NCBI GenBank assembly: GCA_022616195.1
Contig: JAKEFG010000008.1
Location: forward strand, 1-48,976
DNA: 48,976 nucleotides
Source: Candidatus Wolfebacteria bacterium
Lineage (GTDB): Bacteria > Patescibacteriota > Minisyncoccia > Phycocordibacterales > EsbW-18
Reading direction: 5' to 3'
How positions within the stretch are numbered: the stretch's first letter is position 1; each line of letters opens with the position of its first letter. Below, in pieces: positions 8,553 through 17,956 of this stretch. The notes beneath the pieces are model-generated. The model was not told the origin of the DNA and did no database searches. It saw only the letters and a program-made list of their open reading frames with translations. The translations under genes were made by a program, and so were the position numbers.

Positions 8553-8711
8553 ATGGATATCTGGATAGTTGCTGTTTGTATTGTGGTGTTGGTAGGGATT
8601 GTTGGTGTGGTGGTACACAAGGTGGGTGGTTCAGAAACATCAGGTGGTGTGGAGACATCTTCCGATGTCCGCCGTGTTGTCGAAGAAATCGAAATCATTG
8701 AGGATGAGTAA
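8553..8711 (+). CDS. 52-aa single-pass membrane microprotein (absent from the ORF track)
   Basis: MDIWIVAVCIVVLVGIVGVVVHKVGGSETSGGVETSSDVRRVVEEIEIIEDE*; overlaps next start. Confidence 0.55.
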   Translation: MDIWIVAVCIVVLVGIVGVVVHKVGGSETSGGVETSSDVRRVVEEIEIIEDE

Positions 8712-9594
8712 CACAGACCAACAACGGGGTGTTTTTACGATAAGCATTGACTATGAATATGCGTGGGGATATGCTGACCTTTTTCCCTCCCCCGATGACG
8801 TGGAACGCATCCACGGCGAGAGCGCTATCACAAAGCGTCTCATTGAACTGTTTGAGCGATACCGTATACCGGCCACCTGGGCAATTGTCGGACACTTACT
8901 TGAGCCGCGTCATGAGGGGGATGCCGACCCGGCGTGGTTTGACCAAGATAATCTTATTGAGCGTATTGCCGCGTCTCCTGTGGGTCACGAGATAGGATGT
9001 CACTCCTACACCCACATTGTCTATGACGGTACGGTGACTGCGCGGACCGAGGTTGAGCGGGATATGCAGGAGGCACATCGCGTCCATATCGCACGCGGTT
9101 TTCCATTTCACTCGTTCGTGTTCCCGCGCAACCGCGAGGGGTATCACGCTATTCTCAAACAACACGGGATTATATGTTTTCGCGGAAGCCGCCGCGTATG
9201 GTACGGTCTCCTACCCCACACACTCCGTCCGCTCGGGCGCGGCATTGACTACTGGCTTCCCACGACACACGTGAGCGTCCCGCGCCGACATACGAGTGGT
9301 CTTGTCAATATTCCCGAAAGTTTACTCTTTGTTTCGCGCAAGGGTGTGCAACGAATGCTTCCCGCGCGACAAGCATACCGGAAAGTGGTTTGGTGTCTCA
9401 ACAGAGCCGTAAAACAGCGAAGGGTATTCCATTTATGGTTCCACCCGTCAAACTTTTCGTATGATACGGACACACAGTTTGTCATCTTTGAGCGCGTGCT
9501 CGCGTATGCGGCAGAATTACAGAAAGAAGGTCGCCTCGCGTGTATGACCATGGGAGCGGTTGGGGATGCGTGTATCGAAAAAGGAAATGTTTGA
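8704..9594 (+). CDS. Polysaccharide deacetylase family protein
   Basis: FTISIDYEYAWGY, IPATWAIVGHLL, EIGCHSYTH, HLWFHPSNF. Confidence 0.85.
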   Translation: MSNTDQQRGVFTISIDYEYAWGYADLFPSPDDVERIHGESAITKRLIELFERYRIPATWAIVGHLLEPRHEGDADPAWFDQDNLIERIAASPVGHEIGCHSYTHIVYDGTVTARTEVERDMQEAHRVHIARGFPFHSFVFPRNREGYHAILKQHGIICFRGSRRVWYGLLPHTLRPLGRGIDYWLPTTHVSVPRRHTSGLVNIPESLLFVSRKGVQRMLPARQAYRKVVWCLNRAVKQRRVFHLWFHPSNFSYDTDTQFVIFERVLAYAAELQKEGRLACMTMGAVGDACIEKGNV

Positions 9595-10546
9595 GCGAAT
9601 TTCACAGGATGAGCGGCATTCGCTTGCCGTAGGGAGCGTGGCGGAGCCGTTTGTGTCCCCAGCGTGGGAACGCATGCTCACGGACGCGTTTCCGTATATG
9701 GTGTTTGAGCACTATCTGTACAACGAGAAGTATGAGGTACGGATTACGAAAATTGGGAACAGAGCCACCGCCATGCCGTTTTCCGACGGAGGGGATGTGA
9801 TTTCAAGAAACAGCGAGCCGCTCCCCCTCACGGCGTTTTATGAAGATTTGAAACAAGAGTTTGGAAAAAATGCTTTTGTCCGTATAAATGAATTGTATTG
9901 CTCTGTGGCGGAAACGGAAGGTTTTTCCGCACCTATTGCGGACTTTCGGGTTGTGCTGAAAGACGACGAGTCAATGATTCGCTCGTTCAGAAAAACCCTT
10001 CGCCATGTTCTTGGAGCCCCGCTATCCATGGGGGTGTCTATTGAAAAAACAAAGGACAGCGGCACGATGCGCAGGGTGTACTACCTGTATCTGGAAAACA
10101 TAAGAAGTGCGGCGGCGCTCGCGCTTCCGTGGGAAGCGTTCTCTGTGCTCGTTGAGGAAGAGAACAACGAGTTGTGGGTTTTCAAGGTACACGGGAACGT
10201 ACGCGCCGCGTCGCTTTTTCTCAATACCTCGCGTGCGAGCCATTACTACATCAGCGCGGGTGACGCTCAAGGTAAAGAACATTTCGGCTCGCACCGTATC
10301 CTCTGGCACGCGATGAAGACATACGCGAAAGAAGGGAAAAAGGAAATGTTTCTCGGCGGCACCGCGGTTGATTCACCACTCTATACGTTTAAGAGCGGAT
10401 GGCGAGGAGATGAGCGTAGTGTATATAGCATCGGCAGTGGTATGCATGAAAGCGCCAGAATATCGCCGGCGAGAAAACTATGGCGGTTTCTACCGCTTGC
10501 GCTCGTCCCCAAAATGAGTCAGCTGGCCGGTAAGTATGTTTTTTAG
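9566..10546 (+). CDS. GNAT/FemAB-like acyltransferase
   Basis: C-terminal HYYISAGDAQGKEHFGSHRILWHAMKTYAKEGKKEMFLGGTAVDSPLYTFKSGWRGDE. Confidence 0.65.
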   Translation: MRVSKKEMFERISQDERHSLAVGSVAEPFVSPAWERMLTDAFPYMVFEHYLYNEKYEVRITKIGNRATAMPFSDGGDVISRNSEPLPLTAFYEDLKQEFGKNAFVRINELYCSVAETEGFSAPIADFRVVLKDDESMIRSFRKTLRHVLGAPLSMGVSIEKTKDSGTMRRVYYLYLENIRSAAALALPWEAFSVLVEEENNELWVFKVHGNVRAASLFLNTSRASHYYISAGDAQGKEHFGSHRILWHAMKTYAKEGKKEMFLGGTAVDSPLYTFKSGWRGDERSVYSIGSGMHESARISPARKLWRFLPLALVPKMSQLAGKYVF

Positions 10547-11521
10547 GAGTGCGAGATAGGTTTTTTCCTTTTCTTTGGTGTGTATGTGCCACCCCGGCGC
10601 GCAGATGACGGATACCGCCGCGCGCTCGGTGTTCGGGTATGCTCCGTATGTGCGGAAGAGTCCGATGGGGTCAAGCCACAGGCGCTCGGCTGCGATGCCA
10701 TTTTCCAAAAGAAGCTGTTGTGCGCTATCAGGGTTGAGAACAATGAACGGGTAGCAGTACCGGCGCCCCTCCGCGGGAGGATTTTCGTAGAGGAAGTAGT
10801 AGAGGAGACGTTTGGTGATAATGCTTGGTTCTTCTATGCGCTTCCACACGGGTGTGGTTTGCCGTGCCTCACGGAGGGATTTGAGGTGGGCGACAAGCGT
10901 GGTAAACGGATTGAAGAGTTTCAGACAGTTTTTAAAGAATTCTGGTGTCTTGGTGTGTGGTGGGAGGTTTGGTGGGGCAACGTCCTTGTGAAAGATCGCG
11001 AGGCCGCCGTCGGGAACAGAAAGCGTCTTGGGCAAGCTGTAGTAGCGCGCATGTCCGTGGATGGTAGTAACTGGCTCGCGCGGCAACGCCACATGCGCGT
11101 AGTCCTCAATAGTGATTTTGCCCGCGTTACGTATCTTTGCGCGGGAGGCGCGCGGTATGGTATTGCCGTAGGTTGCGACAAGCAAGACCGCGTCAACTCG
11201 GGCGAGAAAGTCGTCAGCATAGCTTTCAGGAGCGGGCTCAAATGTCTTTGGGTCTATGTCAATGAAGACAGGTGTAATGTCGTAGTGTCGCAAAACCGGC
11301 AGAAGCACGTTGCAGAGAAACGCGGGAAGCGCGAGACGCGTGCCGCGCAGCTTAAGTGTTTCTATTATGAGCGCGAGCGCCGAGCGACCCGAGTCGGTCA
11401 ATATGCTAGTATGGTTGGGAAACATCATGCGGAACGCCCGCGCAAGGGCGCGGGGTGTGTAGGGCGCGGCAAGCGCTTCGCGGTATGTTTGGTACGTAAT
11501 CGTAGGATGAAACGAAATCAT
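10490..11521 (-). CDS. DegT/DnrJ/EryC1/StrS-like PLP-dependent aminotransferase
   Basis: TDSGRSALALIIETLKLRGTRLALPAFLCNVLLPVL, VLLVATYGNT, TIEDYAH, YYSLPKTLSVPDGGLAIF. Confidence 0.8.
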   Translation of the reverse strand: MISFHPTITYQTYREALAAPYTPRALARAFRMMFPNHTSILTDSGRSALALIIETLKLRGTRLALPAFLCNVLLPVLRHYDITPVFIDIDPKTFEPAPESYADDFLARVDAVLLVATYGNTIPRASRAKIRNAGKITIEDYAHVALPREPVTTIHGHARYYSLPKTLSVPDGGLAIFHKDVAPPNLPPHTKTPEFFKNCLKLFNPFTTLVAHLKSLREARQTTPVWKRIEEPSIITKRLLYYFLYENPPAEGRRYCYPFIVLNPDSAQQLLLENGIAAERLWLDPIGLFRTYGAYPNTERAAVSVICAPGWHIHTKEKEKTYLALLKNILTGQLTHFGDERKR

Positions 11522-12706
11522 ACACAGCTTCGGGTACTTATGCCAGTTCTCCATTATCCTCCAGTACTCGGGGGATTTGAGGTATTCCTTGAGAATATTG
11601 CCGAGCGGATCGGGAAGACGACAGACGTTATCGTGCTAACGGGGCAAGTTGTTGGTGTACCGCGCGAGGAAGTGCGAAACTGTCTCCACATACACCGTAC
11701 CGCATCACTCTATTCGCTCCATGATTTGTCGTACAGCTCATACTGGTATATATTCTCGTCTCTTCCGGTACTGTTGTTCCAGTCACTCCGACTTATTCGG
11801 AAGGAGCACATCACGCTCATGCACGCGAATGGTTTTTTCAGCGGTCTGGTTTGCGCCGGGGCGCACGTGCTCTCCGGCGTTCCTTACGTTATAACCATTC
11901 AATCGGCCGACTTCACTATATACCACCCGGAAGTGCGGCTCAATGCACTCGTCTGGCTCCAAGAAGTGTTTGAACGGTGGGTGTACCGGCGCGCGGTGCT
12001 TTGCCACGCGGTGAGCAACGACCTTGTATCGCATTTCAAAAATCAAGGGAGGAGTGATGCCATTATGATACCGAACGGAGTCGAAACAACATTTTTCCGT
12101 CCCGTGGCGGAAGATGAACGCGACTCTGTCCGCACTCGCCTCGGCACTTCTCCAGACGCATCAATGGTAGCGACTATATCGCGGCTTGAGCATAAAAACG
12201 GCGTTCATGACTTAATTGACGCCGTGGCTATACTTTTTAGACAACATCGCAACATATGCCTTGTTATTGCAGGGGATGGCAGTCAGCGGGAGTACCTTGA
12301 GAAAAAAGTAGCAGCACGCGGTCTTACTGAAAATGTTCTGTTCCTCGGTGGTGTGCCGAAGGAAGAGGTCGGCTCTATTATTGCATCGGCTGATGTGTTT
12401 GCACGGACGCCGCTCTCGGAAGGATTTGGCATCTCATTTCTTGAAGGAATGGCGGCGGGTGTACCGGTGGTCGCGACACCAGTCGGCGGCATTCCCGACT
12501 TCATTGAAGACGGTGTGACCGGTGTTTTTGCAGAGGCAGGGAATCCAGCGTCAATCGCGGAAGCGGTTGGCCGCGTACTCACGGACAAAAAACTTCGCGC
12601 CGCGCTTGTGGCGAATGGGTTGAAACTGACGCAGGAGAAATACAACTGGGATATTATCGCAGAGCGTTTTTATAAAGAGGTGTATACACGTGCATGGCAA
12701 GGATAG
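11507..12706 (+). CDS. Glycosyltransferase family 4
   Basis: VLMPVLHYPPVLGGFEVFLENIAERI, SNDLVSHF, VPNG-like IPNGVETTFF, PLSEGFGISFLEGMAAGVPVVATPVGGIPDFI; the 708-aa ORF's N-terminus is antisense to the DegT gene and excluded. Confidence 0.9.
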   Translation: MKRNHTQLRVLMPVLHYPPVLGGFEVFLENIAERIGKTTDVIVLTGQVVGVPREEVRNCLHIHRTASLYSLHDLSYSSYWYIFSSLPVLLFQSLRLIRKEHITLMHANGFFSGLVCAGAHVLSGVPYVITIQSADFTIYHPEVRLNALVWLQEVFERWVYRRAVLCHAVSNDLVSHFKNQGRSDAIMIPNGVETTFFRPVAEDERDSVRTRLGTSPDASMVATISRLEHKNGVHDLIDAVAILFRQHRNICLVIAGDGSQREYLEKKVAARGLTENVLFLGGVPKEEVGSIIASADVFARTPLSEGFGISFLEGMAAGVPVVATPVGGIPDFIEDGVTGVFAEAGNPASIAEAVGRVLTDKKLRAALVANGLKLTQEKYNWDIIAERFYKEVYTRAWQG

Positions 12707-13761
12707 TTATCACAACTCCCCATGAAGGTGGACCGTTCACGTATACGAAGCTTCTGGAGGAAGAGCTTAGCCGCCGCGGGATATCGGTTGTGATCCGATC
12801 GTTCGGGGAGGTGTTGTATCTTCCGAAGGTGATACGGCACGTGGTGTTTTTCTTCAAACTCGTGAAGTCGTCGCTCGGCGCGCGGGTGCTCTATGCGCAG
12901 GACCCGGTCAGCACTGGGCTCCCGACGCTCCTTGCAGCCCGCCTAACGGGCAAGATTTTCGTGCTTCGTATCGCAGGGGATTATGCCTGGGAGCAGGGGC
13001 AGCAGTTTTTCGACGTGACGGATACTATTGGTATGTTTCAGGATAAGATATATTCAGGACGTGTGGAGATACTTCGTCGTATACAACGCTTTGTTGCCCG
13101 ACACGCGAATCAAGTGATTGTACCGAGTGACTACTTTGCTTCTGTTGTTCGTACGTGGGGTGGGGTTGACCCGGTCGTGATATACAACGGCATTAAGCTC
13201 GGAGTTATGCCACAGGAGCCGCCTGTATCAGTTCCTCCCAAAACCATTGTCTCTGTTGGGAGATTGGTACCATGGAAGGGATTTGATATGCTCGTGACCC
13301 TTATGAAACAATTTCCGGAATGGCACCTGATTCTTGTTGGTGACGGGGAGTTGCGTCTTGCACTTGAACAACATGCCGCGGATATCGGTGTGGGCGACAG
13401 AGTGCAGTTTACAGGATCTCTCTCTCGCGAGGAGATTTACGGTCTTTTTCAGAAAGCAGAGGTGTTCGTGCTCAATACTTCGTTTGAGAGTTTTTCGTTT
13501 CTTGCCGTTGAAGCAATGGACGCTGGTATCCCTGTTGTCGCCGGGCGGACGGGGAGTATCCCTGAGGTTATACGCGACGGCATTGACGGCGTGCTGGTAG
13601 AACCAAGCAATAGTGATGACATCAGAAAGGCAATTGAGAAAATCGCCTCGGAGAAGAAGTTTAGGAGTGCGCTTATCATCTCGGGGAAGGAGCGGGCTAA
13701 GGAATTCACCATCGCTAAAACCACGGACGCTTTTATTGCATTAACAAGATACTTCGTATGA
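12694..13761 (+). CDS. Glycosyltransferase family 4
   Basis: VIVPSDYFASVV, VSVGRLVPWKGFDMLV, ESFSFLAVEAMDAGIPVVAGRTGSIPEVI. Confidence 0.9.
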   Translation: MARIVITTPHEGGPFTYTKLLEEELSRRGISVVIRSFGEVLYLPKVIRHVVFFFKLVKSSLGARVLYAQDPVSTGLPTLLAARLTGKIFVLRIAGDYAWEQGQQFFDVTDTIGMFQDKIYSGRVEILRRIQRFVARHANQVIVPSDYFASVVRTWGGVDPVVIYNGIKLGVMPQEPPVSVPPKTIVSVGRLVPWKGFDMLVTLMKQFPEWHLILVGDGELRLALEQHAADIGVGDRVQFTGSLSREEIYGLFQKAEVFVLNTSFESFSFLAVEAMDAGIPVVAGRTGSIPEVIRDGIDGVLVEPSNSDDIRKAIEKIASEKKFRSALIISGKERAKEFTIAKTTDAFIALTRYFV

Positions 13762-14417
13762 AAGTACAAGTGTCAGAAGGATATTATCTGCGCGAGAAAT
13801 ACACAACACTTAAAAGGTTTATCTCTTATTTCTACCAGATAGATGTGATACGAAGGTGCAGGCCGGAGCGCATTCTTCTTGTTGGTGTGGGGGACGGGAC
13901 AGTCAGTCACTTTCTGAAACAACGATACGATGTCACAACGGTTGATATCGATAAGAGCATTGGACCCGATGTTGTGGGTGACATTCAGAACATGCCCTTC
14001 AAGGATGGGGAGTTTGATATCACCTGTGCGTTTGAGGTTCTTGAGCATTTACCTTTTGACAATGTCGAGGGGGGTTTAAAAGAGATGGCTCGTGTTTCCA
14101 GACGACATATTGCCGTATCGCTTCCGCACCGCTCCGCTGATTTTGAGGTGGTATTGAGGTTTCCGCTGATGCGTACTCTTTTAAAAAGAGACATACTCAG
14201 ATTTCATTTCGGGATTCCCCTTTCTTTTCCGGGGTTTGAATCCTCCGGCCAGCACTACTGGGAGATAGACAGACAGAAGACACCGCTTACACATGTGCGC
14301 TCGCTATTGAGCAGGGTGGGTGATATTCAAAAAGAGATTGTCCCTCCTCTGGACACATATCACAGGTTTTTCCTTCTGACCAAACATATAGCCAGTGGTA
14401 ATGTAGAGAAGAAATGA
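13758..14417 (+). CDS. Class I SAM-dependent methyltransferase
   Basis: RILLVGVGDGTVSHFLKQ, FDITCAFEVLEHLPFDNVEGGLKEMARVSRR. Confidence 0.85.
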   Translation: MKVQVSEGYYLREKYTTLKRFISYFYQIDVIRRCRPERILLVGVGDGTVSHFLKQRYDVTTVDIDKSIGPDVVGDIQNMPFKDGEFDITCAFEVLEHLPFDNVEGGLKEMARVSRRHIAVSLPHRSADFEVVLRFPLMRTLLKRDILRFHFGIPLSFPGFESSGQHYWEIDRQKTPLTHVRSLLSRVGDIQKEIVPPLDTYHRFFLLTKHIASGNVEKK

Positions 14418-15535
14418 GAGAAAGATTTTTATTCATCAGTATTGATCCGGATATTCGGAGCGAAGAGAGCGAAGTATTCGCAAGAATGAAGTCGTATGCG
14501 CGACTCTGCGATGAATTGCACATACTTGCCCTCATCCCCGCAAACGATAATTGGAACCAGAGGTCAGACAATCTGTGTGTACATGGTGTAAGGGGGTTGT
14601 CGCGTCTCGCGCGGTTTATCCGCGGTTTTTTCAAGGTTCTTTCTATCACTAAGCGGCAGAAATTCACAGGCATTATCACCCAAGATCCGTTCTTCCTCGG
14701 GTTCCTCGGATTTGCGGTGGGGAGAATACGACACCTTCCAGTGTCGGCGGGCATATACGGCTCTAATGTATTTGACCCGTACTGGCGGCGCGAATCGCTT
14801 CAGAACAGATTGTATGCGCTTATAGGGCGTTTTGTGCTTCCCCGCGTGTCTGTGATTGAGACAGATACTCATGAGCTTGTTGGTGAACTTGAAGAACGAT
14901 TCGGCGTACCGGTTGTGTGGAAGCCGGTCATTCCACAAAACATAGAACGCTTCAAAATTGCTCGCCGAGCGTACAACAGAGTACCGCTCAAAGTACTGTT
15001 TGTCGGGCGTCTGGTACCGCAGAAAAATATACCGCTACTTCTTGCAACGGTTCAAAAAGTGAATGAACGATGGAGCGGAAAGGTTACATTTACCATTATT
15101 GGGTCTGGACAATACGAAAAAGAAGTGAGAGATGCTACTGGCGATACGGTGGCGTGGCTCTCTTCAGTTGAAAGAGACACAATGCCCGCTGTTTTTGCGG
15201 AGCACGATGTGTTTTTGCTCACTTCGTACCATGAGGGATTTGCGCGCGTTAGTATTGAGGCGGCGGCAAGCGGTATGCCCATACTTTCAACAAGAGTGGG
15301 CGGCGTGGAATCTGTCGTGAGTGACGGCATCTCGGGGTATATTTTTGGGCAAGGAGTGTCCGCGGAGGTCCTTGCTGGAGCTATCTGTGATCTTGAGAAC
15401 CACCGCGACCGTCTCAAGAAAATGTCAGAGGCAATTCAAGATCATTTTTGGAACAATTTTTCCCGCGAGTCCTTGGCCCGGAACCAGTCCAAACTTTTTA
15501 ATGTGCTTGCCACAGCTCGACAGGCGTATGGATAA
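14414..15535 (+). CDS. Glycosyltransferase family 4
   Basis: KVLFVGRLVPQKNIPLLLATVQ, TSYHEGFARVSIEAAASGMPILSTRVGGVESVV. Confidence 0.88.
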   Translation: MRERFLFISIDPDIRSEESEVFARMKSYARLCDELHILALIPANDNWNQRSDNLCVHGVRGLSRLARFIRGFFKVLSITKRQKFTGIITQDPFFLGFLGFAVGRIRHLPVSAGIYGSNVFDPYWRRESLQNRLYALIGRFVLPRVSVIETDTHELVGELEERFGVPVVWKPVIPQNIERFKIARRAYNRVPLKVLFVGRLVPQKNIPLLLATVQKVNERWSGKVTFTIIGSGQYEKEVRDATGDTVAWLSSVERDTMPAVFAEHDVFLLTSYHEGFARVSIEAAASGMPILSTRVGGVESVVSDGISGYIFGQGVSAEVLAGAICDLENHRDRLKKMSEAIQDHFWNNFSRESLARNQSKLFNVLATARQAYG

Positions 15536-17324
15536 AAGACTAAAACTACTCGTTCTTACACAGGTGATGGATATGAACGACCCGGTTTTGGGCTTCTTTC
15601 ACCGATGGGTTGAGGAGTTTGCCAAACACTGCGAGAGTGTTATCGTCATCTGTCTCTATGAGGGCGAGCATGCACTGCCTAAAAACGTTCAGGTGCTCTC
15701 ACTCGGCAAAGAGAGTTGTGTTTCGCGCCTCAAATATCTCTACCGCTTCTTTACATATATCTGGCAAGAACGGAAAAACTACGATGCAGTATTCGTGCAC
15801 ATGAATCAGATTTATGTCATTCTCGGCGGCGTGCTGTGGCGGCTGTGGGGGAAGTGGGTGTCGTGGTGGTACGCTCACGGCGCCACAAGTTTCTCAATGT
15901 GGCTCGCCGAGAAATGCACAGACATTGTTTTTACCTCTACGCCGGAAGGATTCCGCATGCCGAGCAAGAAGTTGCATATTGTTGGTCAGGGGATTGACAC
16001 TGATATGTTTGTTCCGGCTCCGCATACAGGGACGAACAAAGGACTCATTGTTGTCACGACAGGAAGAATATCTCGGGTAAAATACCTGGAACTGCTTATT
16101 GACGCCGTTGAGGTGGCTGTAGAACGGATTCCGGACGTGCAGTTGCACATCTACGGCGCGCCGCAAACAGCTGACGAGGAGGTGTATCATAAAGAGTTAC
16201 AACAACAGGTTGCCGCAAAACGTCTCACGAATATCTTTTTTGAGGGTGCTGTTTTGCACACGGCTTTGCCAAAAATTCTGCAGGGGGCTGATGTGTTCGT
16301 GCAGGCAAGTCAGACCGGCAGTTTGGATAAAGCGGTGCTTGAAGCACTCGCAACGGATATTCCGGTGGTGAGCACCAACAGGGCGTTTAAAGCGTTTCCT
16401 GGTGTGTTGTATACTGCCCACAATGCGTCTGCTGTCGCAGAACATGTGGTGATGACGTGTGGACAGGGGGGCGCCCGAAATAATATTGTGAAGAGCCATT
16501 CAATACATAATCTAGCCACCAACATCGTTCGGACACTCTCTTCTTTTGAAAGGGAAAGCCGAACTACAGAGAGAGAACCGTTGACGAATGTATATGCGCG
16601 AAGGTATTACGACGACTATCTTGAGAAGCACACGGAATCATACAGCGAGTCACGGTGGTTCTCATCCGACGCGGCACGTTTCGATTACGAGCAGACGAAG
16701 CGGGCGCTCATTGCGGCACTAGAGGACAGGAAATTTGCCAAGGCGCTCGAGATCGGCCCGGGAGATGGCGCGTGGACTCCGTATATCGCGGCGCGTTCAG
16801 GATCACTCACGTTGCTTGAACAATCCGAACAGATGCGGCGGCGTGTCGGAGGGCTCATCAAAGAGAAAGGGCTTGCAAACGTAACAGTTGTAGGGGGCAG
16901 CTTCCCGATAGATGTGCCTGCCCAGAAATATGATCTTGTCGTTTCGGTCCGGGCATTTGAATATTTCGAAGATAAAGCCGCCGCTTTCAAAACACTCGCT
17001 GCATTGTTGGCTCCCGACGGAAGGGTTGTGATTATCACAAAGAATCCGCACTATGTCGCCCTTCACGGCAAACCACACCGGACGCTTCATGATGGACAGA
17101 TCGGTCCGCGCATATTCATTGAACTCGCTCGCGCCGCCGGTTTTACCGTCGAAAGTGTCTATCCGGCGACACTCCGCTGGCTCGTTCGTTTCGGGTTCTT
17201 CCGCACACTCTTTGATACGCTCCACGCATGGAGCGTTTTGATGAGAACGGGAACTGTCGTTCCGGTACTTGCTCGTTACACTTCAGAAAGCTATCTCTAT
17301 GTGCTCACTAAGAACGGGGACTGA
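15528..17324 (+). CDS. Fused glycosyltransferase (GT4-like) - class I SAM methyltransferase
   Basis: GT part VVTTGRISRVKYLELLIDAV, DKAVLEALATDIPVVSTNRAFK; MTase part ALEIGPGDGAWTPYIAARSGSLTLLEQSEQM; start MDKRLKLLVLTQ chosen. Confidence 0.85.
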   Translation: MDKRLKLLVLTQVMDMNDPVLGFFHRWVEEFAKHCESVIVICLYEGEHALPKNVQVLSLGKESCVSRLKYLYRFFTYIWQERKNYDAVFVHMNQIYVILGGVLWRLWGKWVSWWYAHGATSFSMWLAEKCTDIVFTSTPEGFRMPSKKLHIVGQGIDTDMFVPAPHTGTNKGLIVVTTGRISRVKYLELLIDAVEVAVERIPDVQLHIYGAPQTADEEVYHKELQQQVAAKRLTNIFFEGAVLHTALPKILQGADVFVQASQTGSLDKAVLEALATDIPVVSTNRAFKAFPGVLYTAHNASAVAEHVVMTCGQGGARNNIVKSHSIHNLATNIVRTLSSFERESRTTEREPLTNVYARRYYDDYLEKHTESYSESRWFSSDAARFDYEQTKRALIAALEDRKFAKALEIGPGDGAWTPYIAARSGSLTLLEQSEQMRRRVGGLIKEKGLANVTVVGGSFPIDVPAQKYDLVVSVRAFEYFEDKAAAFKTLAALLAPDGRVVIITKNPHYVALHGKPHRTLHDGQIGPRIFIELARAAGFTVESVYPATLRWLVRFGFFRTLFDTLHAWSVLMRTGTVVPVLARYTSESYLYVLTKNGD

Positions 17325-17333
17325 CTGACATTT

Positions 17334-17945
17334 ATGATTATCGAATTCTTCGGCGTACCAGGAGCAGGGAAGACATCCGGCGCGCGGTATCTCTCAAGCG
17401 AACTGGGAATCCCTTTCATCAAAGGAGGGGAAGACAGGGTCTGGGATGCGGTGGCATACATTATCAACCATCCTCTGAAGGCATCCTTTTTCTTCTTGGT
17501 CGCGACACGGCAAACGCTTCACTCGGAGACATGGCCGCTTTTCCGTTGGAGAACAAATACCATTCTCGGGACACTCGCTCTTTTGCATCGCGCCACCAGC
17601 CAGAAGAGTGACACTATCGTAGACGAAGGACTCCTTCAGAGGGTTCTGAGCGTCTACGAAGAGCCGCTCACGGAGGAGCGTTCAGCGAAGATTGTGAAAT
17701 TTCTTTCGCCCGAGTTCGTTGTATATATCAGCGATACGAAGCGCGAGTTCCAGCGTTATAACGATTCCGCACATCCAAGACAGCGCTTTGGCGATGAGTA
17801 TATGGACCGATGGAAAGCCACCGTCCGCAAGAACACCAAACTGCTGTATCAAGCGCTTCTTAAGGAGGGAATTCCCCATATTGTCACTGATGACTCACAC
17901 AGTCCTCGCTTTGTGGAAGCGATGAGATTGGGGAGCCCACGATGA
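17334..17945 (+). CDS. P-loop NTPase/kinase-like protein
   Basis: MIIEFFGVPGAGKTSGARYLSSELG Walker A. Confidence 0.7.
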   Translation: MIIEFFGVPGAGKTSGARYLSSELGIPFIKGGEDRVWDAVAYIINHPLKASFFFLVATRQTLHSETWPLFRWRTNTILGTLALLHRATSQKSDTIVDEGLLQRVLSVYEEPLTEERSAKIVKFLSPEFVVYISDTKREFQRYNDSAHPRQRFGDEYMDRWKATVRKNTKLLYQALLKEGIPHIVTDDSHSPRFVEAMRLGSPR

Positions 17946-17956
17946 GCTTTCGGACC

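Noticed and set aside
7707-8618. 303-aa minus-strand ORF
   Set aside because: Ser/Arg-rich antisense shadow of the VirD4/TraG-like ATPase.
10580-11506. N-terminal 309 residues of the 708-aa plus-strand ORF (10580-12706)
   Set aside because: Cys/Arg/Val-rich shadow translation antisense to a convincing DegT-like gene; the GT4 homology begins at about 11507.
15321-15527. Extra N-terminal 69 residues of the 667-aa ORF
   Set aside because: Overlaps the upstream GT4 gene in another frame; the real start is MDKRLKLLVLTQ at 15528.
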